A stretch of DNA of 64,000 nt, taken from contig NZ_CP090064.1 in assembly GCF_023100685.1 (NCBI RefSeq), forward strand, positions 1,550,001-1,614,000, written 5' to 3'. Positions 32,204 to 40,633 of the stretch are shown here, in pieces. Source of the stretch: Proteus vulgaris. Lineage in GTDB: Bacteria > Pseudomonadota > Gammaproteobacteria > Enterobacterales > Enterobacteriaceae. Positions within the stretch are counted from its first letter, which is position 1. Every line of letters begins with the position of its first letter. Position numbers and translations under genes: made by a program. The notes under the pieces are model-generated. The model had not been told where the DNA came from, made no database searches, and worked only from the letters and a program-made list of their open reading frames with translations.

Positions 32204-32984
32204 AGTTGCGGAGCGACTGCAGTGGTATGAGGGATTGCGTATTAAAGCTAACGGCACAAAGTACGCAAACCCCTTACAAAATGAATGCACAATTAGCATT
32301 GATGGATTAAACGCCCACACTCGAGATTATCTTCTCACTGAAACCAGCCCTTATCATAAAAGCAAACAAACTCGCCGTCTTTACCTTGAAGTAGGGCGTG
32401 TCAATACGGGATTATTTCGTATTTTTACGGGTGATATTGTCAGTGCGGAAATTGCCTCGCCTCCCGATGTAACGCTAACCATTAAAGCTAAAACTAATAA
32501 TGCCAGCTCAGGTGATATTGTTTCTTCTAGTGGTGGCGCTATGCAGAAAATAAGCGAGATCGCTTCATCGGTGGCGAAGGATTGCAAGGTTAGATTGGAC
32601 TTTCAAGCTACCGATAAGAATATTGCTAATTGGTATTTTTGCGGTTCAGCATTACAACAAGTACAGCGACTGCAGGAAGCGGGAAATGTTAAGGCTTTTA
32701 TTGATGATGATACATTATTTGTAAAAGACGACGATAAAGCATTAAAAGGGCGTTTGCGCATTCTTAGCATGAAATCAGGCATGGTGGGTATACCGAAAGC
32801 CACAGAAAAAGGATTATCTGTCACTTATTTGATTGACGGCGCCTCAGAACTAGGAGGGATGCTAAGACTCGAGAGTAAATTCAACTCTGCACTTAATGGC
32901 GACTATATCATTGAACAACTGAAATTTGATGTTGCTTCACATGATGATCCTTTCTTTTATCAGGCTACCTGTAAACGAGCATAA
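32172..32984 (+). CDS. Baseplate hub protein
   Basis: The 270-residue protein has features of phage hub proteins (T4 gp27 / Mu gp44 type). These include RRIRVGIEVAERLQWYEGLRI at the N terminus, NECTISIDGLNAHTRDYLLTE, and NSALNGDYIIEQLKFDVASHDD near the end. It forms the ring that holds the spike. Three consecutive start codons lie at 32166, 32169 and 32172; the last has the best spacing to GGAG. Confidence 0.8.
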   Translation: MDLRRIRVGIEVAERLQWYEGLRIKANGTKYANPLQNECTISIDGLNAHTRDYLLTETSPYHKSKQTRRLYLEVGRVNTGLFRIFTGDIVSAEIASPPDVTLTIKAKTNNASSGDIVSSSGGAMQKISEIASSVAKDCKVRLDFQATDKNIANWYFCGSALQQVQRLQEAGNVKAFIDDDTLFVKDDDKALKGRLRILSMKSGMVGIPKATEKGLSVTYLIDGASELGGMLRLESKFNSALNGDYIIEQLKFDVASHDDPFFYQATCKRA

Positions 32985-32986
32985 TC

Positions 32987-33679
32987 ATGAATAAACCCAA
33001 TACTGATATTGCCAGTGATGGTTCGCTGGCAGGTGCACTCTCGTCTGCATTTCGTAACTTGATGATGAATACAGAGGACATGCTCCCTGCCACTGTGGTC
33101 AGTTATGACGATAAAACCAATCGTGCTGTTATCAAACCACTGGTGATGATGGTAACAACCGAGGGAGGAACAGTAGGGCGAGCACCATTGGCCAACATTC
33201 CCGTTTTTAGATTTGGTGGTGGTGGTTTCTTTATTCGCGCACCGATTAAGCCCGGTGATTTTGGCTGGATAAAAGCCAATGACAGAGATATTAGCCTGAT
33301 ATTTCAGCGCGGAGGATTGGAGGATCAACCCAATACTGCGCGTCTCCATTCATTTAGTGATGCGATGTTTTTCCCTGACACAATTAAGGGATGGGTGATT
33401 GATGGAAAGAATATTGATGCTTTGGTGATCCAATCAATGGATGGTTCGGTTTGTTTCTCTCTGCATAACGATAAAGTGGTACTAGAAACGCCGAAGTATG
33501 AAGTCAATGCCCCTGAAACGATATTTACCGGCAATGTCACAGTGAACGGTAATTACGCGGTAAATGGTAATAGCGATTCACAAGGGGGAACCATGCGACA
33601 TAACGGGAAAGATATTGGTTCTACACACCAACATAGTGGTGTTGAAACCGGCCGAGGGAATACAGGAGCGCCTCTATGA
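32987..33679 (+). CDS. Baseplate spike protein, Gp138-like (gpV type)
   Basis: The 230-residue protein has an N-terminal OB-like Gp138 domain (LPATVVSYDDKTNRAVIKP, then PLANIPVFRFGGGGFFIRAPIKPGDFG). A beta-helical stalk with NVTVNGNYAVNGNSDSQGG follows. The C-terminal SQGGTMRHNGKDIGSTHQHSG carries His residues that often bind iron at spike tips. It should pierce the outer membrane on contraction. Confidence 0.87.
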   Translation: MNKPNTDIASDGSLAGALSSAFRNLMMNTEDMLPATVVSYDDKTNRAVIKPLVMMVTTEGGTVGRAPLANIPVFRFGGGGFFIRAPIKPGDFGWIKANDRDISLIFQRGGLEDQPNTARLHSFSDAMFFPDTIKGWVIDGKNIDALVIQSMDGSVCFSLHNDKVVLETPKYEVNAPETIFTGNVTVNGNYAVNGNSDSQGGTMRHNGKDIGSTHQHSGVETGRGNTGAPL

Positions 33680-34020
33680 GAACCTTTTCAATTGATAAAA
33701 ATAATGATCTCTTTATTGGCCCTGATGGAAATCTCCAATTTAGCGAAAAAGATGAAGCGGTTAAAAAACTTTGTCAGCACTTTGCTAAAGCCGTGCGTGG
33801 TGAAATGTTACATAAAAAAGATAAAGGTATTCCTTTCTGGCCAACGACATTTGGTCGCCAAGCGGATGTTCCGATGTTTGAAACCGCATTTAGACAACGT
33901 ATGAGCGAAATTGATGAGGTGGTTGAAGTGACTCATTTTAGCGCCATAGTGGAAAACGGCGAATTGAAGTATCAAGCAACAATTCGCACGATATACGGAG
34001 GGTTTACATTGAATGGCTGA
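33676..34020 (+). CDS. Baseplate wedge protein, gp25/gpW-like
   Basis: The 114-residue product starts MRTFSIDKNNDLFIGPDGNLQF and contains LCQHFAKAVRGEMLHKKDKGIPFW, in the style of T4 gp25 and P2 gpW lysozyme-like wedge proteins. It overlaps the spike gene by four bases and baseplate J by eight. This order (V, W, J, I) is the standard for contractile tails. Confidence 0.85.
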   Translation: MRTFSIDKNNDLFIGPDGNLQFSEKDEAVKKLCQHFAKAVRGEMLHKKDKGIPFWPTTFGRQADVPMFETAFRQRMSEIDEVVEVTHFSAIVENGELKYQATIRTIYGGFTLNG

Positions 34021-35200
34021 TTATCGTTATATCAATAATAAAGGCGTTATTCTTCCCGACACAGCCACAATACGTGATGAGGTTGAAAGCGAGTTTCGTG
34101 CGGTGTTTGGTCAATCTATTAACCTTTCCCCTGAAACACCACAAGGGGCATTGGCGACGATGGAAGTTGAAAACCGTGATGCAATGGTGAGGAATAATGC
34201 CGAGTTAGCAAATCAAATCAATCCCGATATTGCTGGTGGTGTTTTTCTTGATGCAATATGGGCGCTAATGGGTGGCCAACGCGTTAATGCCACTCACTCT
34301 TATCTTTCTAGCGTTGAATTTTTTGGCGTACCCGGCACGATTATTCCAAAAAATTCACTCGCATCCAGTGTTGCCGGTGCTATCTTCGAAACAGTTTCTA
34401 CCTTGATTATTGATAATACCGGCAAAGCAACAGGGGATATGAGGGCGGTTGAATATGGCCCTGTTGAATGCGGTGCCGGCCAACTTAATTCTGTGGCTAG
34501 CTCAGTATTAGGTTGGGAGAAAGTCAATAATCCCACTCATGCCGTTGTTGGCCGTTATGCTGAATCTGATATCAAAGCAAGGCGACGACGTAAACAAACA
34601 CTGGCTAAAAATACTGTCAGTGTTGCGGAAGCGATCACCTCTTCACTTTATGAGCTAGAGGGCGTTAACTCACTTTCTTTTCGAGAGAACTACTCTGATG
34701 CGGTACTCACTATTGATGGAGTTTCTCTGTTACCTCATAGCATTTACGTTTGTGTGGAAGGGGGCGATAGTAACGAAATTGCTAAATCATTACTTAGAAC
34801 CAAAACCATTGGATCGGCTTTTAATGGTGAGATCGAAATTGGGGTTGTAGAGCCGGTGAGTGGGCAGGAATATAAAGTGCAATTTTCACGCCCTAAAGAG
34901 ATCACCATTTTTTGTCGAGTGACAGTTAAAAAATCAGCTGTTGATGCGCAAACTATTATTCCCAGTGCAATAGAACAATGGACGCGCGGAGAGCTAGATG
35001 GCGATAACGGTTTGATTGTTGGGCGTGAAGTATCACCTTTTGAGATATCTTCCGCAGTTAATACTGTAGAGCCTCGTTTATTTGTGACTAAAGTTGAATT
35101 GTCACTGGACGGGAAAGTGTGGAATGTTGCGTTAATTCCGATTGCGATTAATCAAATTGCCCGATTACCAAAAGGGGCGGTGCAAGTGGTGATTGTATGA
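34013..35200 (+). CDS. Baseplate assembly protein J
   Basis: The 395-residue protein has baseplate J signatures: DEVESEFRAVFGQSINLSPETPQG near residue 22, GAGQLNSVASSVLGWEKVNNP near 150 and ESDIKARRRRKQTLAKN near 185. Baseplate J forms the wedge arms together with gpW and gpI. It overlaps the next gene by four bases. Confidence 0.92.
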   Translation: MADYRYINNKGVILPDTATIRDEVESEFRAVFGQSINLSPETPQGALATMEVENRDAMVRNNAELANQINPDIAGGVFLDAIWALMGGQRVNATHSYLSSVEFFGVPGTIIPKNSLASSVAGAIFETVSTLIIDNTGKATGDMRAVEYGPVECGAGQLNSVASSVLGWEKVNNPTHAVVGRYAESDIKARRRRKQTLAKNTVSVAEAITSSLYELEGVNSLSFRENYSDAVLTIDGVSLLPHSIYVCVEGGDSNEIAKSLLRTKTIGSAFNGEIEIGVVEPVSGQEYKVQFSRPKEITIFCRVTVKKSAVDAQTIIPSAIEQWTRGELDGDNGLIVGREVSPFEISSAVNTVEPRLFVTKVELSLDGKVWNVALIPIAINQIARLPKGAVQVVIV

Positions 35201-35853
35201 ACGTTCAACAATTTGAGTTTCATTCAGACCTATTAAAAGCGATCCTTTGGCAGTATGAAGATGCCGAAAATTTAAAGAAACTCGCTAGTTTTAAAGCCTC
35301 TCATTTTGAAAAGTCGATGGTATCATTTTGGCACAACTGGTACCGAGATGTGTTTAATATCGATACGGCGAATGACTTTGGGCTTTCAATCTGGTCACGC
35401 ATTCTGGATGTGCCGTTAGGCATTGATATTCCACCCAGTGATAAAAATAAAATTGGGTTTGGTTTTGGTAAAAAGAAGGCCAATTTTAATGCCAATTTCA
35501 GACGCAATGCGGATTACACCCTGTCACTGACCGTTGAACAGAAACGCATGTTAGTACGGATGCGTTATTTTAATCTGACACAAAGCCCTACGGTCACCAA
35601 TATTAACGCGTTTTTAAAACGTTTCTTTTGGCGTGATGACAGCAAAGTTTTTGTCCTTGATCCGCTAGACATGACTTATATGTATTACGTCTTTAACTTC
35701 AACCCTGACGAACGTCTACGGGTTCTTCTCGAAAACTTCGACTTAATGCCTCGCCCTTCAGGTGTTGGCGTCAAATATCGCATTGTGACCAAAAAAGCCT
35801 TTGGCGTTGGTCAGCATCGTAAAAACTTCTTAAGCAGTAACTTCGGAGCATAA
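35197..35853 (+). CDS. Baseplate/tail protein, DUF2612 (gpI-like)
   Basis: The 218-residue product has FHSDLLKAILWQYEDAENLKKL, FGLSIWSRILDVPLGIDIPPS and MLVRMRYFNLTQSPTVTNINAFLKRFF (in parts). These are typical of DUF2612 proteins that fill the role of P2 gpI between wedge and tail fibre. The tail fibre gene follows. Confidence 0.85.
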   Translation: MNVQQFEFHSDLLKAILWQYEDAENLKKLASFKASHFEKSMVSFWHNWYRDVFNIDTANDFGLSIWSRILDVPLGIDIPPSDKNKIGFGFGKKKANFNANFRRNADYTLSLTVEQKRMLVRMRYFNLTQSPTVTNINAFLKRFFWRDDSKVFVLDPLDMTYMYYVFNFNPDERLRVLLENFDLMPRPSGVGVKYRIVTKKAFGVGQHRKNFLSSNFGA

Positions 35854-35858
35854 TCCCT

Positions 35859-37397
35859 ATGACAACTATTTTTAAAACCCCCTTTGCAACACAAGGGGAT
35901 AAGGCTTCTATACCCGTAGAAATCCAACCAGACGGCTCTGTGTCTTATACACAAGGCTATGGTTATGACTATGAACGTGACCAAGTCACAGATCCTGCCG
36001 CGAAAGATATCGAACGTGAAAAAATGAATGGGATATTTCACGATATCACAGAAGCAATTGGCGAAATTCAATCCTTTGGTTTTCCCAAATGGAGTGAAGC
36101 CGGTAAGCCGTATGCGATACGCGCTATTGTGTATCATAAAAATAAAGTCTGGCAGTCTAAGATTGAGAATAACAATATCGAACCGGTTTCTGGTAATACA
36201 TGGACAGAGTTAAAAGCGGATGCCACAGCAAGCGATGTGGGCGCATATTCAAAAGGGGAATCCGATAAACGCTTTCAACCGTTAGGTAATTACACGCCAT
36301 CTGGTTACAGCTATTCAAAATCGGAATCGGATGGTAAGTATCAGCCAAAGGGTAATTATGCCCCTGCAGGTAACTATGCCAATAAAGGGGATAGTTACAC
36401 AAAAACGGAAAGTGATGGGCGATATCAAGCAAAGGGTAATTATCAGCCGTCAGGTGATTATGCGACCAATACAGCGCTAAATAGTGGACTTAATAATAAG
36501 TTTGATAAGAGCAATATCGCCCAAGGAACGGGAACATCAACCGTTCATGTGATGAGCCAGAAAGCGTCTACAGATGCTTTTCAGCCTAAAGGAAGTTATC
36601 AACCAGCTGGTAATTATGCATTAGCTGGTGCGTCATATACTAAAGCAGAATCCGATGGCAAATATCAACCCAAGGGAAGTTATGCGACAGCAGGAAGTAG
36701 CTATACGAAAGCAGAAAGTGACGGACGGTATCAAGCAAAAGGAAGTTACCAACCGTCAGGCGATTATGCGACCAACACAGCGCTAAACAGTGGGCTTAAT
36801 AATAAATTTGATAAAAGTAATGTAACTCAAAGTACAGGAACATCCACCGTTCATGTGATGAGCCAAAAGGCTTCTACGGATGCTTTTCAGCCTAAAGGAA
36901 GTTATCAACAAGCTGGCAATTATGCATTAGCTGGTGCGTCATATACGAAAGCAGAATCTGACGGCAAGTATCAACCGAAAGGGAGTTATCAAGCCTCTGG
37001 CTACAGCTATTCAAAATCGGAATCGGATGGTAAGTATCAGCCAAAAGGTAACTATGCGCCCGCTGGTAGTAGCTATACTAAAAATGAATCTGATAATCGA
37101 TATGACCGCAAAGGCACAGGGCGTCAATGGCGAAAAGTCGGGGATTTTAATGGTGCATCTGCAGTAACAGAGATTACATTAAGCGAAAATATATTAGGTA
37201 AGTATGTTTATGTTCAAAGGGATGGAAGTGGTAATACATACACTGGTTTTCTTGTTCCCCCGTTAGCAAATATTAAGATTGCGGTATCTGTCCATTCAGC
37301 TGCTTTTTGGGAGTTTCAGGTATCTAGTGATGGGAAAAAGCTAAAGATGACTGATAGCACATATGGTGCAGCAAAAGGAATTTATGTTTTAGATTAA
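35859..37397 (+). CDS. Tail fibre protein with tandem repeats
   Basis: The 512-residue protein has an N-terminal attachment domain (residues 1-120, with GDKASIPVEIQPDGSVSYTQGYGYDYE). About ten repeats of the form YxKxESDGKYQPKGxYxxxG follow (residues 128-425). The C-terminal tip domain (about residues 427-512) has no recognised family. A block of 306 bp (102 codons) is duplicated almost exactly (about 36461-36766 and 36767-37072). The tip probably determines receptor choice. No intramolecular chaperone or assembly gene follows; an ATP-grasp gene does. Confidence 0.88.
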   Translation: MTTIFKTPFATQGDKASIPVEIQPDGSVSYTQGYGYDYERDQVTDPAAKDIEREKMNGIFHDITEAIGEIQSFGFPKWSEAGKPYAIRAIVYHKNKVWQSKIENNNIEPVSGNTWTELKADATASDVGAYSKGESDKRFQPLGNYTPSGYSYSKSESDGKYQPKGNYAPAGNYANKGDSYTKTESDGRYQAKGNYQPSGDYATNTALNSGLNNKFDKSNIAQGTGTSTVHVMSQKASTDAFQPKGSYQPAGNYALAGASYTKAESDGKYQPKGSYATAGSSYTKAESDGRYQAKGSYQPSGDYATNTALNSGLNNKFDKSNVTQSTGTSTVHVMSQKASTDAFQPKGSYQQAGNYALAGASYTKAESDGKYQPKGSYQASGYSYSKSESDGKYQPKGNYAPAGSSYTKNESDNRYDRKGTGRQWRKVGDFNGASAVTEITLSENILGKYVYVQRDGSGNTYTGFLVPPLANIKIAVSVHSAAFWEFQVSSDGKKLKMTDSTYGAAKGIYVLD

Positions 37398-37465
37398 TAT
37401 AGTGCATCATAAATAATGATAATTAAGCTAATGTGGTTATAATACCAAAATTTTTAGGAGGGACT

Positions 37466-38512
37466 ATGATTTCAGGAACAATTAATAGAAAAATAAAAAG
37501 GTATTATGGCCACATCACTGATAAAGAGTTTCATGAAGGACATAAAAATCAAGCGCTTAGTATTTTAAATGCAATAGAAACACAAAAAGGAAAGCTAAGT
37601 AAAGATCTTTATAACCAATGTAATGAGTACGCTATAACTGTATTAGGCAATATCAAATATGCTCCTTGGCTATATGTATATTCAGCAATATCAAAAGAAT
37701 TCAAAGTAGGGTGGATACCAGATAATTATTATGCATCTATTATTCTCCCTGTTATATCTGGTGGTTATGCTGAACCATCTGATTTGAAATCATTAAGTAA
37801 AACATTACTTAATAGTGAGTATATTCCAGATATTCTTTATTATGTTAATGGACATTATATAGCTGTAGATAATAAAGAAGTATTATCAAAAGAAAGAGCG
37901 TTAATAGAATTATTTACTAAGAATGAAAATGTAATTTTTAAGCCCGACCAATCACAACAAGGTATTGGTATAAAATTTTTAAACAAACAGGATTTTATAA
38001 ATTCTATACCAAGAATCAATGGAGTTTTTCAATCAATTATTAAACAACATGATTTTTTTAATTCTATATGTAATAACTCAGTAGCTACTTTAAGAGTAAC
38101 GACATTAATTGATAATGAAGGTAAATGTCGTGTTAGGGCTGTTTATCTTAGAGTAGGAAGAAATAATGACTCACATGTTAAATCGAGTACACATATAAGA
38201 ATACCTGTTGATATAGTTAGTGGCAGAATGTCGGATAAAGGCTTTTTGACTAATTGGAATACTATTACAGAACATCCTGATACACATTTTAAATTTGGTG
38301 GAATCATACCTGAATTTCAAAAATGTTGTGAATTAGCAGTAGAGCATCATCTAAAGTATCCATTTGTTCGTTGTATTGGTTGGGACATGATAATTGATAT
38401 CAATAATAGTGTTAATATAATGGAGTGGAATGCAGGACATAATGATATTAAATTCTCAGAGGCAACTCAGGGGCCTTGTTTTGTAGATATGAAATGGGAA
38501 TCATTGAAATAA
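37466..38512 (+). CDS. ATP-grasp protein, sugar-transfer-associated type (lysogenic conversion candidate)
   Basis: The 348-residue protein has an ATP-grasp core with NVIFKPDQSQQGIGIKFL (glycine-rich nucleotide loop), SVATLRVTTLIDNEGKCRVRAVYLRVG and GWDMIIDINNSVNIMEWNAGHND (metal-binding Glu/Asn). This matches the sugar-transfer-associated ATP-grasp group found in polysaccharide loci. It is clearly more AT-rich than the tail genes and lies at the prophage end. A modified envelope polysaccharide that blocks superinfection is a fair guess. ATG 37466 has AGGAGG upstream. Confidence 0.78.
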   Translation: MISGTINRKIKRYYGHITDKEFHEGHKNQALSILNAIETQKGKLSKDLYNQCNEYAITVLGNIKYAPWLYVYSAISKEFKVGWIPDNYYASIILPVISGGYAEPSDLKSLSKTLLNSEYIPDILYYVNGHYIAVDNKEVLSKERALIELFTKNENVIFKPDQSQQGIGIKFLNKQDFINSIPRINGVFQSIIKQHDFFNSICNNSVATLRVTTLIDNEGKCRVRAVYLRVGRNNDSHVKSSTHIRIPVDIVSGRMSDKGFLTNWNTITEHPDTHFKFGGIIPEFQKCCELAVEHHLKYPFVRCIGWDMIIDINNSVNIMEWNAGHNDIKFSEATQGPCFVDMKWESLK

Positions 38513-38520
38513 ATATTATT

Positions 38521-38539
38521 AGCCCCATACTTTGGGGCT
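38521..38539. terminator. Hairpin between convergent genes
   Basis: AGCCCC-atacttt-GGGGCT lies 9 bases after the ATP-grasp stop and 9 bases before the end of the convergent gene at 38548. There is no strong T tract, but the place and stem suggest a bidirectional terminator. Confidence 0.6.
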
Positions 38540-38547
38540 AGTACATT

Positions 38548-38784
38548 TCATTCGTTATGAAAATACCTCTCCAATTTCTCGAATAAATCCCTCGCCACAT
38601 CCTCCGTCATATACGTTCTCATCGGTTCTCGTCTAATGTTCTTCATTTCAAATGTATTCTCATCAAACCTTGGATCAGAAAAGATAATATCCATAAACAG
38701 ATAGCCATAAGGGTTATCTGCAGATAAACGAGCCTCTTCTAACTGAGCAATATATTCAGCATTATTTATTTCGAGTTTATTCAT
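38548..38784 (-). CDS. Small protein with LexA box at the prophage 1 right end, 78 aa
   Basis: The product starts MNKLEINNAEYIAQLEEARL and is helical, acidic and without membrane segments; it ends EKLERYFHNE. A LexA-type box (38801-38816) lies 16 bases before the ATG, with GGTGG as Shine-Dalgarno sequence. Phage 186 keeps its SOS-controlled antirepressor gene tum in the same kind of terminal position, but sequence similarity to Tum is not apparent. An SOS-induced role is inferred from the operator. Confidence 0.65.
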   Translation of the reverse strand: MNKLEINNAEYIAQLEEARLSADNPYGYLFMDIIFSDPRFDENTFEMKNIRREPMRTYMTEDVARDLFEKLERYFHNE

Positions 38785-38800
38785 TGCACCACCTATTTAA

Positions 38801-38816
38801 CTGTGTTTTTATACAG
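38801..38816 (-). promoter_or_regulatory. LexA-type SOS box upstream of the 38548-38784 gene
   Basis: CTGTGTTTTTATACAG fits CTGT-N8-ACAG exactly with an AT-rich centre. Minus-strand TTGCTA and TATAAA, 17 bases apart, lie just upstream (about 38855-38827), so a repressor bound here would block the start region. Confidence 0.6.
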
Positions 38817-38973
38817 TGATTTATATAAGGTAATGGGTAGGATAGCAAGTTTAAAATTGCAAATTTATGCATGTGGATATACAGAGATAAGTGAGGGATT
38901 TTTAGTGATAATCCATTGTAGTTTTACCCCAGTTTTACCCCTATTTTACCCCTCGTAAATTTCAGGCATAAAA

Positions 38974-38997
38974 AAACCAACCGTAAGAGGTTGGTTT
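38974..38997. terminator. Bidirectional terminator next to the att site
   Basis: AAACCAACC-gtaaga-GGTTGGTTT is a 9-bp stem with T residues on one side and A residues on the other, so it can work in both directions. It separates prophage 1 from the attachment site and the integrase of prophage 2. Confidence 0.85.
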
Positions 38998-39010
38998 TTC
39001 TAAAGAATTT

Positions 39011-39055
39011 TGGTCGGCATGATAGGATTTGAACCTACGACCCCCGACACCCCAT
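39011..39055 (-). other. attL/attR: Attachment site: 3' part of tRNA-Pro(GGG), junction of the two prophages
   Basis: Read on the minus strand this is the 3' half of a tRNA: anticodon region with GGGG, variable loop, T arm GTAGG-TTCAAAT-CCTAT, acceptor CATGCCG and ACCA. It matches the proL-type tRNA-Pro(GGG). The 5' half of a tRNA is absent on the right (39056 onward), so it is an att core and not a functional gene. It separates the two prophages and lies 136 bases from the integrase of prophage 2. The intact tRNA should be restored beyond the right end of prophage 2. Confidence 0.88.
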
Positions 39056-39190
39056 GATAACGGCTGTAATTGCTATAACATGTTGATTATAATTATATTT
39101 ATTTACTTTGACTGTGTAAACAAACAGTGCTTTTTTATCATTATTTGCACTATAAGAATCAAATGCTTACATCTTATTTTACCAGTGTAT
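39056..39190. other. Non-coding spacer between att and integrase
   Basis: No gene seen. It contains CTGTGTAAACAAACAG (39112-39127), which also fits a LexA box but is followed by GC and T6 on the plus strand and could be a weak terminator stem. Integrase arm-binding sites are expected here but were not identified. Confidence 0.4.
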
Positions 39191-40366
39191 TTACCCGATT
39201 TCACAGTGTGGCACCTCCACCCACTCAACGTGGTTTTCAGTATAAATTTTTGTAGATTCAGCATCACTATGAGCCATTCTTGCCTGCGGATCGAAACCTT
39301 GCATTTTAAACATGTGTGCAGCTAATGCTCTTATCTCATGAAAGGTCGGTCGTTCAGCTGGTGGTAGGTTAGATGCTACGCCAGCTTTGTCTCTTAGTTT
39401 TGAAAAAGCTCTACTTAAATAATCTGGAGCTACTTGAGTAGGGTGGTTTACTTCTTGACTTATTTTATTTGGTAGCCTTTCAGGAATGCGATGAACAACA
39501 TACGGGCTAGCAATATTATCTCTGCTATTGTCTATAATTTCCTTTAGCGCTTTCCCGATTGGGATCGCTACATGTGACGCTTCTTTATGTTGTACTTTTT
39601 GCCGATGGATATATAACATTCCATAAATGCCATTTCTTTCCTCTTCATACCACACGCAACCACAAGTACCCTCTTTAGGGGCTTTAATATTGTATTTTAC
39701 TCTAGATACTTCCAGTCTTGCTTGTGTTGTTTGTAAAGCCAGATCCATTGCAGTTTTGAGCCATTTGTCAGCTAATGTTCGAATTTTTATAAAATCATCA
39801 TAGGATAATCTCCTACGCTGTTTGATATCGGTTCTCTTCATTTTTTTACGCTCAGCTGGATTATCAAACATAAGCGATTCATCCATTGCGTAAGAGAATA
39901 TTTTCTTTAGAAAGCCTACCTTCCTATTTTGAACGTTAGCTGATGCTGTTTCATGATATTGAGAAATAAAAGCATTCACATGTTCTAATGTTATTTCATT
40001 TGCTGGGATATCTTTAAAATACTCTTTCATTCTAAAGATATTATTATTCCAGTCAGCCTGAGTATCTTTTGATGGTTGTTCATCCTTAACTACGCGTTCA
40101 AATAATTTATCTAAATGCTCTGTTAACGGCAAAGACTCCCCATTTTTCCCACCAGACTCATTAATTAGGGTATTTACAGTGATCTGGTTAGATGGACGCA
40201 TAATATTGTTGTATTCGCGAGCAATTGCTATTGCGACAGCTTTGTCTGCACCAACACATTTTCGTTTACCATTAACTAACGTTAATCGATATTGTTTTAT
40301 TGATAAATCATAGTAAAGAAAGTCAGGCAAATGCCTAAACTCTCTTTTTCTTGGTCGTGATGCCAT
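39191..40366 (-). CDS. int: Tyrosine integrase, prophage 2
   Basis: The 391-residue recombinase has an N-terminal arm-binding domain (about 1-60), a core-binding domain (about 80-175) and a catalytic domain. In the catalytic domain TTQARLEVSRVK (Arg), the HEIRALAAHMF box (His and Arg) and STKIYTEN (nucleophilic Tyr) are present. It integrates the phage into the tRNA-Pro 3' end. The att core is right next to its 3' end, the usual int-att order. The start overlaps the xis end region by a one-base gap. Confidence 0.95.
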   Translation of the reverse strand: MASRPRKREFRHLPDFLYYDLSIKQYRLTLVNGKRKCVGADKAVAIAIAREYNNIMRPSNQITVNTLINESGGKNGESLPLTEHLDKLFERVVKDEQPSKDTQADWNNNIFRMKEYFKDIPANEITLEHVNAFISQYHETASANVQNRKVGFLKKIFSYAMDESLMFDNPAERKKMKRTDIKQRRRLSYDDFIKIRTLADKWLKTAMDLALQTTQARLEVSRVKYNIKAPKEGTCGCVWYEEERNGIYGMLYIHRQKVQHKEASHVAIPIGKALKEIIDNSRDNIASPYVVHRIPERLPNKISQEVNHPTQVAPDYLSRAFSKLRDKAGVASNLPPAERPTFHEIRALAAHMFKMQGFDPQARMAHSDAESTKIYTENHVEWVEVPHCEIG

Positions 40367-40367
40367 G

Positions 40368-40580
40368 TTAAGAAGCCTTAATTAAATTATTAACACATGA
40401 CGAAATGACTGATTCAACCCCCCATCTTTCTGATGAGTTGACTAAAATAGATCCATCGACAATTCGACCTTTTAGTTTTCCTATTTCGATCCAGCGCTTA
40501 ATAGTTCTATTATCTGGGATTGAACCAACTTCAAATTCTCTTTTTGCCCATGCGCTAGCCTTCATTAATTTTCCTGACAT
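40368..40580 (-). CDS. xis: Excisionase (Xis), prophage 2
   Basis: The 70-residue protein starts MSGKLMKASAWAKREFEVGS and continues IPDNRTIKRWIEIGKLKGRIV, a winged-helix excisionase nearly identical at the N terminus to that of prophage 1. Basic residues in the wing should bind DNA. It directs excision with the integrase 39191-40366. A 21-bp leader (40593-40613) upstream is shared with the antiterminator gene at 51391. Confidence 0.9.
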   Translation of the reverse strand: MSGKLMKASAWAKREFEVGSIPDNRTIKRWIEIGKLKGRIVDGSILVNSSERWGVESVISSCVNNLIKAS

Positions 40581-40592
40581 ATTCTCTCTCCA

Positions 40593-40613
40593 CTCGTGCC
40601 GTACACACGTTAA
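40593..40613 (-). repeat. 21-bp repeated leader, copy before xis
   Basis: The minus strand reads TTAACGTGTG then TACGGCACGAG. The identical 21-mer is at 51361-51381 on the plus strand before the DUF1133 antiterminator gene. Both copies are 10 to 12 bases upstream of a start codon. Confidence 0.7.
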
Positions 40614-40633
40614 ATAATGCTGGTGGTAATTAT

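Noticed and set aside
36240..37110. CRISPR-like array
   Set aside because: The repeats are in-frame protein repeats of a tail fibre gene, with no spacer-repeat regularity or cas genes. No CRISPR array is seen anywhere in the window.
39112..39127. CTGTGTAAACAAACAG as a third LexA box
   Set aside because: It fits the pattern but lies downstream of int with no gene start nearby; with GC and T6 behind, it fits a weak terminator at least as well. About one chance match is expected in a window of this size and composition.
39029..39325. Plus-strand ORF across the att site and the integrase end
   Set aside because: It reads through the tRNA segment and antisense to int, has no ribosome binding site and a composition unlike a protein.
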